From Syntrophaceae bacterium UBA6078 (GTDB lineage: Bacteria > Desulfobacterota > Syntrophia > Syntrophales > UBA2210), in contig DIXO01000060.1 of NCBI GenBank assembly GCA_002428735.1, positions 1 through 34,591 on the forward strand: DNA of 34,591 nucleotides. Reading direction: 5' to 3'. Within the stretch, counting starts at the first letter, position 1, and every line of letters begins with the position of its first letter. The notes beneath the pieces are model-generated. The model searched no databases. It worked only from the letters and a program-made list of their open reading frames with translations, and was not told the DNA's origin. Of the stretch, positions 7,501 through 15,684 are shown in pieces. The translations under genes were made by a program, and so were the position numbers.

Positions 7501-8854
7501 CCGCCTGCGGGGTGGAGGAACCGTCGAACTGACAGCACGGATTGGCAAGATAATAAAGACAAAGGAGGCCGCCTCCGTCCCCGCGGGTGAAACTGTGGCA
7601 CCCTCCAATGAACAGGCCTCCTGGAAACTGGATGAAGCCATGGAGCAGGCTGTGGTTCACTACGTGGTGAACCGGGAAAAGGGGAAGACGGTGATCGCGG
7701 GGTATCCCTGGTTTCTCGACTGGGGGCGCGACGCGCTCATATTCGCTCGAGGACTGGCGGCGACGGGGAAAACCGATGACGCCCGGGCCATTGTGCGGCA
7801 GTTCGGCCAGTACGAGCGGGACGGAACCATCCCCAATATGATCAGCGGCGGGGATACCCACAACCGGGATACATCCGACGCGCCGCTGTGGTTTGTCCTG
7901 GCGTGCGCCCATATTATGCGCGCGGAGGGGCGCGAAACCCTGCTCGACTCCCCCTGCGGCAACCGGACCATACGGGAGGCCCTCCTTTCCATCGGGAACG
8001 CCTATGTAAAAGGCACTCCCAACGGCATCCGTATGGATGACCAATCGAGTTTGATTTTCAGTCCCTCCCATTTCACCTGGATGGACACCAATCACCCGGC
8101 GGGGACGCCGCGCGAAGGATACCCCATCGAAATCCAGGTCCTCTGGTACGCGGCCCTCTCGGTTCTGGCCCGCATCGATCCCGACGGCAAGCGAAACACC
8201 TGGGGAGAGAAGGCATCGCGCGTGCGATCGTCCATCATGCAGCTCTTCCCCCTTGAAGAAGAGGGGTATCTGTCGGACTGCCTCCACGCGGGCCCCGGGG
8301 TACCGGCATGCAGGGCGGAGCGGGACGACGCCCTCCGGCCGAATCAGCTTTTCGCCGTCACGCTGGGAGTGGTTACCGACTCTGCCACAGGGCGCGGCAT
8401 TGTGGCGGCGTGCGAGGAACTTCTCGTTCCCGGCGCCATCCGCAGCCTGGCTGACCGGCCTCTTCGCCGCCCCCTCCCTATTGTGCATCAGGGACGGGCG
8501 ATGAACGATCCCCACCACCCCTACCGGGGAAAATACGAGGGGGACGAAGACACGCAGCGGAAACCGGCCTATCACAACGGCACGGCCTGGACCTGGCTCT
8601 TCCCGACCTTTTGTGAGGCATGGGCGCGAGTGTACGGAAGCGCCGGAAGAGACACCGCCCTGTCGTGGCTCGCAAGCAGCGTTGCCCACATCAACCGGGG
8701 ATGCGTGGGGCATGTGCCGGAGATCCTGGACGGGGATTATCCCCACCGGGAGCGAGGCTGCGACGCCCAGGCCTGGGGGGCGAGCGAACTGCTGCGCGTG
8801 TATCGGCAATTGACGGCCGGAGAGATAGAAATTGACTATTCGGGGGGGCTCTGA
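4526..8854 (+). CDS. bifunctional-type glycogen debranching enzyme (GH13 glucanotransferase + GH133 amylo-1,6-glucosidase)
   Basis: A very large cytoplasmic protein (1442 residues from ATG 4526; an in-frame GTG at 4505 would add seven, and neither start has a strong ribosome site). The N-terminal half is a GH13 barrel with conserved regions DIAINHTG, GFRCDAAY (nucleophile Asp331), LLEGLG (acid/base Glu360) and ETHDNQR (Asp419). A middle beta-rich region (about 600-950) resembles the linker domains of debranching enzymes. The C-terminal half (about 1030-1435) is a GH133 (alpha/alpha)6 domain with AGYPWFLDWGRDALIF (Asp1065) and SGGDTHNRDTSDAPLWF. This is the layout of the eukaryotic bifunctional enzyme, which moves maltooligosaccharides and then hydrolyses the alpha-1,6 stub. 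Many bacteria instead use a single-domain GlgX or GH133 protein. Downstream phosphorylase and synthase genes confirm glycogen metabolism. Confidence 0.92.
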   Translation: MNQSQQIIQEPAPGARVLMFRGDTITFTLTLSASEKGSAWLRTTIGHARVARNEIIREVDHDDPPLGRDWFDIPMKRIDNRRFRITIPLNEVGHFQAKCLFMRKGGAIPLWPDGPNMVINVEPADTCCSNIIYNAFVRQFGPNKQGGRASDPSETGCIEALAAAGYAVIAPSGTFRDLIRELDFIVGELGCRILQLLPIHPTPTTYPRMGGFGSPYASLSFTAVDSALAEFDPRATPLEQFTELVDAVHERNAKIIIDIAINHTGWAASLHGTHPEWLVRAKDGRIQVPGAWGVLWEDLTALDYTHRGLWQYMANVFLTWCRRGVDGFRCDAAYMIPVPAWRYIIAVVRDQYPDTIFLLEGLGGKISVTRDLLNTANFNWAYSELFQNYDRSQIEHYLPEALEISRGEGTMIHFAETHDNQRLAARSEGYARMRTALCALCSQNGGFGFANGVEWFAAEKINVHESPSLNWGAASNQVGHIHRLSAILKIHQAFHDKTDLRLMQQGDGNHVVLARHHVPSGKRLLVAANLDDKHETTAFWDPRQAGMDGFVFTDLLSGEEVTVTETAGLRACRLEPAQVLCLTPDREDMDRIRNAPPLGFAAPERIERQRLRARALDVFCFYGGVRDLGDFDPDQSAMRLAEDPVEYCRSLNPMSRESRVIRWRWPIDARREVMVPPGHFLLVRAEMPFRARIMDGERVSAQEESLPSSDGSFFALFSPLSTPPAHRSSTLRLSVYGSGQCGHVEAPLLFLSQAEDAGVQKMFGRSDLAKGPLLFLGTNGRGSALRAAVSWGDLPSMYDALLSANLNPSYPADRRTMFTRCRAWLVFQGFSQEISNDCFDSFSFDFDSHGLWRYRVPAGQGAHVLLDIDIRMMPGENTVRILFHRRAADGQEGMLADREEVRLILRPDIEDRNFHEHTKAYTGPEHQWPGAVEKHPRGFTFAPRGGHKLHVRVSEGSFVWEPEWRYMVHHPREAERGLDPDSDLFSPGYLVARLRGGGTVELTARIGKIIKTKEAASVPAGETVAPSNEQASWKLDEAMEQAVVHYVVNREKGKTVIAGYPWFLDWGRDALIFARGLAATGKTDDARAIVRQFGQYERDGTIPNMISGGDTHNRDTSDAPLWFVLACAHIMRAEGRETLLDSPCGNRTIREALLSIGNAYVKGTPNGIRMDDQSSLIFSPSHFTWMDTNHPAGTPREGYPIEIQVLWYAALSVLARIDPDGKRNTWGEKASRVRSSIMQLFPLEEEGYLSDCLHAGPGVPACRAERDDALRPNQLFAVTLGVVTDSATGRGIVAACEELLVPGAIRSLADRPLRRPLPIVHQGRAMNDPHHPYRGKYEGDEDTQRKPAYHNGTAWTWLFPTFCEAWARVYGSAGRDTALSWLASSVAHINRGCVGHVPEILDGDYPHRERGCDAQAWGASELLRVYRQLTAGEIEIDYSGGL

Positions 8855-8895
8855 TAGAATTAAACAACCTCGGCGTCAACAGAAAGGAGGCTGCG

Positions 8896-9204
8896 ATGAG
8901 TCTGAAAAAACAGTTTTTGAAAGGCAGGTCCGTATGCAAGGTAACATTCAACCTTCCCCAAGAAGCGGTCGGAGAAGCGCGGACCGTGCATGTCGTTGGT
9001 GAGTTCAACAACTGGGATGTGTACGCAACACCCATGAAACGCCTGAAAAACGGATCCTTTACGGCAACCGTCACCCTTGACCGGGGCGCGGAATATCAAT
9101 TCCGGTACCTCATCGACGAAACCGTATGGGAAAATGATTGGAACGCGGATAGATATGTGCCGTCCCATTACGGCAACTGTGAAAATTCGGTTGTTGTTGT
9201 ATGA
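8896..9204 (+). CDS. stand-alone CBM48 / isoamylase N-terminal glycogen-binding domain protein
   Basis: A 102-residue protein consisting only of an early-set, CBM48-like domain: CKVTFNLPQEA, HVVGEFNNWD, PMKRLKNGSFTATVTL, YQFRYLID and WENDWNADRYVP are the strand motifs that bind alpha-glucans in AMPK-beta, branching and isoamylase proteins. There is no catalytic domain and no signal peptide. The start has AAAGGAGG upstream. It lies between debranching enzyme and phosphorylase genes, so it probably tethers enzymes to the glycogen particle or senses glycogen. The role is inference; the fold assignment is firm. Confidence 0.87.
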   Translation: MSLKKQFLKGRSVCKVTFNLPQEAVGEARTVHVVGEFNNWDVYATPMKRLKNGSFTATVTLDRGAEYQFRYLIDETVWENDWNADRYVPSHYGNCENSVVVV

Positions 9205-9305
9205 AAGTATAGAGACATTCTTACCCTTCAGTCGAAACCGCCGGGGCAGTCATTCGCAATTGTGTAAAAAATCGCCGTTGTCTGAACAGTGAGGAATCCG
9301 AAAAT

Positions 9306-11846
9306 ATGATAAATCTCCAGATGTTCCGGGTTCTACCCAGTATTCCCAAGGCCCTCTCGTTCCTTGAGGCGCTGTCTCTTAATCTGTGGTGGTCCTGGCA
9401 GAAAGACGCCCTGGAGCTCTTCCGCCGCATTGACCCGGATTTATGGAAAGAGACTGAACGAAATCCTATTGTTTTCCTGGCACACGTTTCACAGGAACGG
9501 TACGAAGAACTGGCCAGAGACGAAGGGTTTCTCAATCACCTGAGGAGGGTGCAGGAGAGCTTTGGAAAACTCGATGTCAGCAACGGAGGATTCTCTCAAC
9601 TGGGGAATAACACAATTGCCTATTTTTCCATGGAGTTCGGGATCCACGAAAGCCTCCCCTTTTTTGCGGGAGGGCTGGGCGTCCTCGCGGGAGATTATCT
9701 GAAAGCTGCTTCCGACATGTCGCTCCCCTTGATCGGGGTGGGGCTTTTCTACCGGGAGGGGTACTTTCATCAGTTTCTCACGCACGACGGGTGGCAGCAG
9801 GAAGAGTACCGGACAATCGACATCTACAATCTGCCGGTGAAAGGGGCCCGAGATAAAGAAGGCAATGAGGTGTTCGTTACCGTTACCGGACCAGCGGGGG
9901 ATATCAGGGCGAAGGTCTGGGTGGTGCGGGTAGGGCGGGTTCCTCTCTATCTTCTCGATACGAATCTGACTGAAAATTCTCCCCATATCCGGGATGTTAC
10001 CGCCCGGTTATATGGGGGTGATCAGTCGATCCGCCTCAGCCAGGAGGTGCTTCTGGGAATAGGAGGGATGCGCGCCCTTGAAGCCCTCGATATCTTGCCC
10101 GTTGTGTACCACATGAATGAGGGACATTGCGCGTTTCTCAGTATAGAAAGGCTCGCACAGATCATGGCGCGACATCATGTGGATTTGAAAACCGCCCTGG
10201 AGATCGTGCCGCGGTCTACCGTCTTTACCACCCATACCCCCGTGCGGGCCGGGTACGATAAGTTCTCCAACGATCTTGTCAAACCGTGCCTGGCGCCGTT
10301 CGAAGAAAAACTGGGCATCAGCGTGGAAAAAATTCTGAGATGGGGCACTGTGCCTGGGGGGGATACCCATGAGCCGTTCTCCATGTTCGCGCTGGGTCTT
10401 CGCATGTCCCAGTACTTTAACGGAGTCAGCAAGTTACACGGGAGGGTGGCACGCCGCATGTGGTCATTCCTCTGGCCGCAGAGGCCCGAAGAGGAAGTGC
10501 CCATTACTCATGTAACGAACGGGGTCCATCTTCTTTCATGGGTTTCCTTCGAAAACATCCAGCTTTTCGAAAATGCGCTCGGCTCCGACTGGTGCGCCCG
10601 TCTCTCGAATCCGGACGTGGTTGATAAAGTCGACGAGATCTATGACGAGGAGCTCCTCCGCGCCCATGACATGGGCAAAAGCCGCCTGATACGTGCCTGC
10701 CGGAATTATATGATCGCGCAGTACCAGCGCCGGAACGCCCCCGCGGCGATAATGCAGGACCTTGAATCCGTGCTCGATAATGACGTACTGACAATCGTCT
10801 TCGCGCGGCGCTTCGCCACCTATAAACGGGCAAACCTCCTTCTTCAGGATCCGAAGCGTCTGGAGGCCATGATTACGTCCAAGGAATATCCGGTCCAGTT
10901 CATCTTCGCGGGGAAGGCCCATCCCCGGGATAATGAGGGAAAAGAGGGGATAAAGCGCCTGATCCAGTTCGCCTACAGGCCGAGTATTCGGCAGCGCGTG
11001 ATATTTCTGGAAGACTACGATGTCAGCATGGCGCGATACCTGCTGCGGGGGGCTGATGTATGGCTCAACACCCCCAGGCGCCCCCTTGAGGCATCCGGCA
11101 CCTCCGGGATGAAGGCGGCCATCAATGGTGCGCTCAATGTAAGCATCCTCGACGGGTGGTGGTGCGAAGGCTACTCCGAAACGCGGGGATGGCGGATAGG
11201 CAACGGCGAGGAGTACGACGATCCTCAGTACCAGGATGCCGTTGACAGCCAGGCGCTGTACAACGTTCTGGAGAATGAGGTGATTCCAGCCTTCTATAAC
11301 AGAAATGGCAAGAATATCCCCACAAAGTGGGTCAGGATGATGAAGGAATCCATAAAGATGGCCATGCAGAGTTTTTCCGCCGAGAGGATGGTCGAGGAGT
11401 ACACGAACAGATTTTATAAACCTGTTTCACAACGGTTCAGTTCCCTGATCGAAAACGAAGCCGCCGAGGCCAAAGTGCTCGTCATTCAGCGTGAACGTCT
11501 CCGAAGACTCTGGAACGGCATTCGGATAAAAACACCTGTCAGAGAGGGAAACGGATCGTATCATGTGGGACAAACCTTCGAGGTAACAGTCGAGGTTACC
11601 CTGGGGGAACTGCGCCCTGACGAAATCGAGGTGCAGCTGTATTATGGGCACATGAAATCCCCTGAGGCCCTGAACGAAAGCACAACACAGGAAATGACCG
11701 TCCTGAAAGAGCTGGGAGAGGGAGTCTACCTCTATGGCTGCAGCATATCCTGCGCTGATGCCACAAGTTATGGTTTCACTGCGCGTGTAAGGCCAAAGGG
11801 GGATGACCTGATCAAGATTATGCCCGGGTTTATCACCTGGGCATAG
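9306..11846 (+). CDS. glgP: alpha-glucan (glycogen) phosphorylase, GT35
   Basis: An 846-residue PLP-dependent enzyme that releases glucose 1-phosphate from alpha-1,4-glucan ends. The N-terminal region (about 10-60, SIPKALSFLEALSLNLWWSW) is the DUF3417 segment of the short archaeal/bacterial phosphorylase type rather than the E. coli MalP type. Substrate-side motifs include YFSMEFGIHESLPFFAGGLG, VYHMNEGHCAF, THTPVRAG, TNGVH, ARRFATYKRANL and FAGKAHP. The PLP lysine is Lys603 in SGTSGMKAAINGALN. A beta-rich C-terminal extension (about 730-846) follows the catalytic core. It sits in a rightward glycogen cluster, 101 bases after the CBM48 gene. Confidence 0.96.
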   Translation: MINLQMFRVLPSIPKALSFLEALSLNLWWSWQKDALELFRRIDPDLWKETERNPIVFLAHVSQERYEELARDEGFLNHLRRVQESFGKLDVSNGGFSQLGNNTIAYFSMEFGIHESLPFFAGGLGVLAGDYLKAASDMSLPLIGVGLFYREGYFHQFLTHDGWQQEEYRTIDIYNLPVKGARDKEGNEVFVTVTGPAGDIRAKVWVVRVGRVPLYLLDTNLTENSPHIRDVTARLYGGDQSIRLSQEVLLGIGGMRALEALDILPVVYHMNEGHCAFLSIERLAQIMARHHVDLKTALEIVPRSTVFTTHTPVRAGYDKFSNDLVKPCLAPFEEKLGISVEKILRWGTVPGGDTHEPFSMFALGLRMSQYFNGVSKLHGRVARRMWSFLWPQRPEEEVPITHVTNGVHLLSWVSFENIQLFENALGSDWCARLSNPDVVDKVDEIYDEELLRAHDMGKSRLIRACRNYMIAQYQRRNAPAAIMQDLESVLDNDVLTIVFARRFATYKRANLLLQDPKRLEAMITSKEYPVQFIFAGKAHPRDNEGKEGIKRLIQFAYRPSIRQRVIFLEDYDVSMARYLLRGADVWLNTPRRPLEASGTSGMKAAINGALNVSILDGWWCEGYSETRGWRIGNGEEYDDPQYQDAVDSQALYNVLENEVIPAFYNRNGKNIPTKWVRMMKESIKMAMQSFSAERMVEEYTNRFYKPVSQRFSSLIENEAAEAKVLVIQRERLRRLWNGIRIKTPVREGNGSYHVGQTFEVTVEVTLGELRPDEIEVQLYYGHMKSPEALNESTTQEMTVLKELGEGVYLYGCSISCADATSYGFTARVRPKGDDLIKIMPGFITWA

Positions 11847-12008
11847 GGTGCGGAAAAACACAACGAATGATAGTCGCATTTCCCGCATCCCCGCGTTACG
11901 GATTTTTTTGAAAGCGTCTCGGTATAGATCGTCAGGAGATACTCTTGTTCGGTCACAGGGAACTAAGGCAATTGAGTGGCAGCGGCCCGCCATAAGGAGG
12001 AGGAGAAC

Positions 12009-13535
12009 ATGGAGGCCCTTCGAAAAAACCCGCGCGTCCTTATCGTAACCCCGGAAGTCACCTATCTTCCCAACGGCATGGGCAATCTTGCCAATAGCCT
12101 TGCCGCCAAGGCGGGGGGATTGGCCGATGTCTCCGCCGCCCTTGTGAGAGCCCTGTTCGATGAAGGCGCCGATGTGCACGTGGCCCTCCCCGATTACCGC
12201 GCCATCTTCAACGACAATATCGACCCGGTCCTGCGCGACGAGATGACCGCCATCATGGACAAGATGCCCGAAGACAGGATTCATCTCGCCGAAGACCGGG
12301 CGTTCTACTATAAGCATCAGGTCTATTCCAATTACAGCGACAAGAACATCAAGGTTGCCCTCGCCTTTCAACGGGAGGTGATCAATCATATCATCCCCCG
12401 CGTCAGGCCGGACCTCATTCATTGCAATGACTGGATGACGGGATTGATCCCCGCGTGGTCGCGGAAAATCAACGTTCCCTGTCTTTTTACCATCCATAAC
12501 ATCCATACCGTCATGTGCCTCCTGTCCTACATCGAGGACCGGGGGATCGACGCCGCTTCCTTCTGGACGAACCTTTTCTTCAATCACATGCCCTCCAGCT
12601 ATGAAGAAACCCGCGAGTCCGTCCCCGTGGATTTTCTCACGAGCGGGGTCTTCGCCGCCCACTTCGTCAATACGGTGAGCAATACCTTTCTGCTGGAGCT
12701 GATCCGCGGACAGCATGCCTTTGTTGAGGAACCCCTGCGGAGGGAACTGACCAACAAATGGAACGCCGGTTGCGCCATCGGAATCCTGAATTCGCCGGAC
12801 CCCTCGTTCAACCCGGCGCGGGATGAAGATCTGGTCCGCCGATACGGCCCTGAAGACCATGCTGCGGGAAAGAGAAAAAACAAACGCCACCTCCAGGAAC
12901 GGCTGGGGCTTATCCCGGATGACAGGGCGCCGATCTTCTTCTGGCCGTCCCGGCTCGACGCGCTTCAGAAAGGGTGCCAGCTGCTCGCGGACATCCTGTA
13001 TGCGGTGATTTCCCGTTACTGGGAGCAGAACCTGCAGATTGTTTTCGTTGCGAATGGCGGGTTCAAGTCGTATTTCAAGCAGATCGTCCAACTCCACAAC
13101 ATCTATGACCGGGTCGCCATATGCAACTTCGATGAGTCCCTGTCCCGTCTGGCCTACGGGGCTTCCGATTTCGTGCTCATGCCCTCCCTGTTCGAACCCT
13201 GCGGCCTCCCGCAGATGATAGGCCCTATATACGGATCGCTCCCCGTGGCGCACGACACGGGCGGAATCCACGACACGGTGGTGCACATGGATGTCGATCA
13301 CGACCGGGGGAACGGATTCCTGTTCGAGGTATACGACTCCAACGGCCTGTTCTGGGCTATCGGGGAAGCCATGCGGTTTTACAATCTCCCCCGGAAGGTC
13401 AGGGAGCGCCAGCTGAAACGGATCATGACGGAAAGCGCCACCACCTTCAATCATTCCGTTACGGCACGGCATTATATCGATCTCTATGAAAAGATGCTGG
13501 AGCGCCCCCTGGTGAACACGGAAGGGCCTGCCTGA
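12009..13535 (+). CDS. glgA: glycogen/starch synthase-like glucosyltransferase, GT5
   Basis: A 508-residue GT-B glycosyltransferase that extends alpha-1,4-glucan from a nucleotide-glucose. The N-terminal nucleotide-sugar motif is AAKAGGLADVSAAL (Lys34, corresponding to the K-x-G-G-L motif of GlgA). HCNDWMTGLIP and FTIHNIH fit the family. The C-terminal donor domain has WPSRLDALQKG and SLFEPCGLPQM (Glu396). It is divergent: an extra YLPNGMGNLANSL segment precedes the K-x-G-G-L motif, and the usual GI-x-NGID-x-WNP stretch reads GILNSPDPSFNP. The ATG at 12009 is chosen over an in-frame GTG at 11976 because AAGGAGGAGG lies just upstream. Its stop codon overlaps the start of the branching enzyme gene (TGATG), so the two are translationally coupled. 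The donor (ADP- or UDP-glucose) is not decidable, and no glgC is present here. Confidence 0.9.
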   Translation: MEALRKNPRVLIVTPEVTYLPNGMGNLANSLAAKAGGLADVSAALVRALFDEGADVHVALPDYRAIFNDNIDPVLRDEMTAIMDKMPEDRIHLAEDRAFYYKHQVYSNYSDKNIKVALAFQREVINHIIPRVRPDLIHCNDWMTGLIPAWSRKINVPCLFTIHNIHTVMCLLSYIEDRGIDAASFWTNLFFNHMPSSYEETRESVPVDFLTSGVFAAHFVNTVSNTFLLELIRGQHAFVEEPLRRELTNKWNAGCAIGILNSPDPSFNPARDEDLVRRYGPEDHAAGKRKNKRHLQERLGLIPDDRAPIFFWPSRLDALQKGCQLLADILYAVISRYWEQNLQIVFVANGGFKSYFKQIVQLHNIYDRVAICNFDESLSRLAYGASDFVLMPSLFEPCGLPQMIGPIYGSLPVAHDTGGIHDTVVHMDVDHDRGNGFLFEVYDSNGLFWAIGEAMRFYNLPRKVRERQLKRIMTESATTFNHSVTARHYIDLYEKMLERPLVNTEGPA

Positions 13536-15589
13536 TGTCCTCTCCCCGGACCACACGGAAACAGACTGACCATGACGCCGATCCCTGTCACCTCCTTCTG
13601 GAGAGTGATCCGTACCTGCGCCCCTACGAGCCTGTCATACGAAGACGGTTTGCCCGGTTTCTGGCAATGGAGAAGACACTCGCCGGGGGTAAAACCGGTC
13701 TTGCGGATTTCGCCTCGGGGCACGAGTATTTCGGTCTCCATCTGAGAGGGGATCAGTGGATTTTCCGGGAATGGGCCCCCAACGCCACGGCCATCTTCCT
13801 CACAGGGACCATGACCGCGTGGGAGGAGAAGGCCGGGTTCGCTCTGGAGCGAATCGATGATGAGGGGGTGTGGGAGATCCGCCTTCCCCTACAGGCGCTG
13901 GGGCATGGTGACCTGTACCGGCTCCGGGTCCACTGGAACGGCGGCGCGGGGGATCGAATCCCCGCCTATGCCAGACGAGTGGTGCAGGACCCCCGGACCC
14001 TGATTTTCAATGCCCAGGTGTGGGCTCCACCCTCCCCGTACGAATGGCAGTGCGGCGCGTTCCGTCCCCCTCAGTCCCCCCCTTTTATCTATGAAGCCCA
14101 CGTGGGGATGGCCCAGGAAGAAGAGAAGGTCGGCTCCTACCGGGAGTTCACCAGAAACATCCTTCCCCGGATCATCGCGGGCGGCTATGACACCATTCAG
14201 CTCATGGCCATACCGGAACACCCCTACTACGCGTCCTTCGGATACCACGTTTCAAGCTTTTTCGCGGCTTCGTCCCGGTTCGGAACACCCGAAGATCTCA
14301 AGGAACTGATCGACACGGCCCACTCCGCCGGTCTCCGGGTTATCATGGATCTGGTTCATTCCCATGCCGTGAACAATGAAGTGGAAGGGCTGAGCCGTTT
14401 CGACGGAACAATGCATCAGTATTTCCACGATGGACCGCGCGGATACCACGAAGCGTGGGACTCGCGGTGTTTCGATTACGGAAAGATCCCTGTTCTGCAT
14501 TTCCTCCTTTCCAACTGCCGATTCTGGCTCGATGAATACCGGTTCGACGGGTTTCGCTTCGACGGCGTCACCAGCATGCTCTACCGCCATCACGGTCTGG
14601 GACGGGCCTTCACCTCCTACGAGTACTATTATGATGATACGGTGGACGAAGACGCCCTCATCTACCTCGGGCTGGCCAATCAGCTTATCCATGAACTGCG
14701 CCCGGATGCGGTCACCATCGCCGAAGACATCAGCGGCATGCCGGGACTGGCGGTTCCGCAGAGGGACGGCGGTTTCGGATTCGACTATCGGATGGCCATG
14801 GGAGTTCCCGACTACTGGATACGGCTCATAAAGGAAATGCCTGACGAAGGCTGGCCCATAGGGACCCTCCGGCATGAGCTGACGAACCGGAGACGGGACG
14901 AGAAAACCATCGGCTACGCAGAATCTCATGATCAGGCCCTCGTGGGAGACCAGACCCTCATTTTCCGCCTCATCGGTTCTGAGATGTATCATCATATGCG
15001 TATGGACGATGAGAACCTGCGGGTTGACCGCGGTGTCGCGCTTCACAAACTGATACGATTCATCACCCTGGCAACAGCCGGCAACGGCTATCTCAATTTC
15101 ATGGGCAATGAATTCGGCCACCCCGAATGGGTGGATTTTCCGCGGGAGGGAAACGGGTGGTCGTATCATTACGCCAGACGCCAGTGGCATCTGGCGGACG
15201 ATCCGGATTTGAAATATGGCCTCCTTGCCCGCTTTGACCGCGACATGATCGCCCTCGCGAAGCAGTTCCGTATCCTGGAGTCACCGGACATCAGGGTGAA
15301 GCACGAGCATGAGGCGGACAAGGTCATTGCCTTCGAGCGGGCTGGCATCCTGTTCGTTTTCAACCTGCACCCCACCATGTCCCATGTCGATTACCGTTTC
15401 GAAGTGGAACCGGGCAAATACACGATGATCTTTGACAGCGATGGCCCTGCCTATGGCGGTCGCGGCCGCTTGCAGCCGGGCCAGTCTCACCTGACTCTCG
15501 CGGATACCTCACGCGGGTGGACCCGCCATCTCCTGAGTCTCTATCTTCCCACCCGAACCGCTCTGGTACTGCAGCCCGTTTCCGCGTGA
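13535..15589 (+). CDS. glgB: 1,4-alpha-glucan branching enzyme, GH13 (eukaryote-like type)
   Basis: A 684-residue enzyme that cuts an alpha-1,4 chain and rejoins it through an alpha-1,6 bond. An N-terminal CBM48 domain (about 60-165; FREWAPNATAIFLTG, YRLRVHW) precedes the GH13 barrel, with conserved regions VIMDLVHSHAVNN, GFRFDGVTSM (nucleophile Asp343), TIAEDIS (Glu397) and YAESHDQA (Asp466). The C-terminal beta domain reads FVFNLHPTMSHVDYRF and GGRGRL, phrases typical of eukaryotic GBE1-type enzymes. Length also matches that type. The start overlaps the glgA stop by one base. Confidence 0.95.
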   Translation: MSSPRTTRKQTDHDADPCHLLLESDPYLRPYEPVIRRRFARFLAMEKTLAGGKTGLADFASGHEYFGLHLRGDQWIFREWAPNATAIFLTGTMTAWEEKAGFALERIDDEGVWEIRLPLQALGHGDLYRLRVHWNGGAGDRIPAYARRVVQDPRTLIFNAQVWAPPSPYEWQCGAFRPPQSPPFIYEAHVGMAQEEEKVGSYREFTRNILPRIIAGGYDTIQLMAIPEHPYYASFGYHVSSFFAASSRFGTPEDLKELIDTAHSAGLRVIMDLVHSHAVNNEVEGLSRFDGTMHQYFHDGPRGYHEAWDSRCFDYGKIPVLHFLLSNCRFWLDEYRFDGFRFDGVTSMLYRHHGLGRAFTSYEYYYDDTVDEDALIYLGLANQLIHELRPDAVTIAEDISGMPGLAVPQRDGGFGFDYRMAMGVPDYWIRLIKEMPDEGWPIGTLRHELTNRRRDEKTIGYAESHDQALVGDQTLIFRLIGSEMYHHMRMDDENLRVDRGVALHKLIRFITLATAGNGYLNFMGNEFGHPEWVDFPREGNGWSYHYARRQWHLADDPDLKYGLLARFDRDMIALAKQFRILESPDIRVKHEHEADKVIAFERAGILFVFNLHPTMSHVDYRFEVEPGKYTMIFDSDGPAYGGRGRLQPGQSHLTLADTSRGWTRHLLSLYLPTRTALVLQPVSA

Positions 15590-15684
15590 CAAGGGTAACC
15601 GCTTTTCATCCTGATTTGCGCTATGGAAAAGGGGCGCGCGATATGGTATGGGTGAAGAACTGATTGGCTGAGGGGGAGTGGAAC

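Noticed and set aside
7028..8809. 593-residue leftward frame opposite the debranching enzyme gene
   Set aside because: It is a long shadow frame typical of GC-rich coding DNA. It lacks any recognisable domain, while the plus strand carries a complete conserved enzyme.
11427..13556. 709-residue leftward frame opposite glgP end and glgA
   Set aside because: It spans two genuine conserved genes and their spacer on the other strand and has no domain signature.
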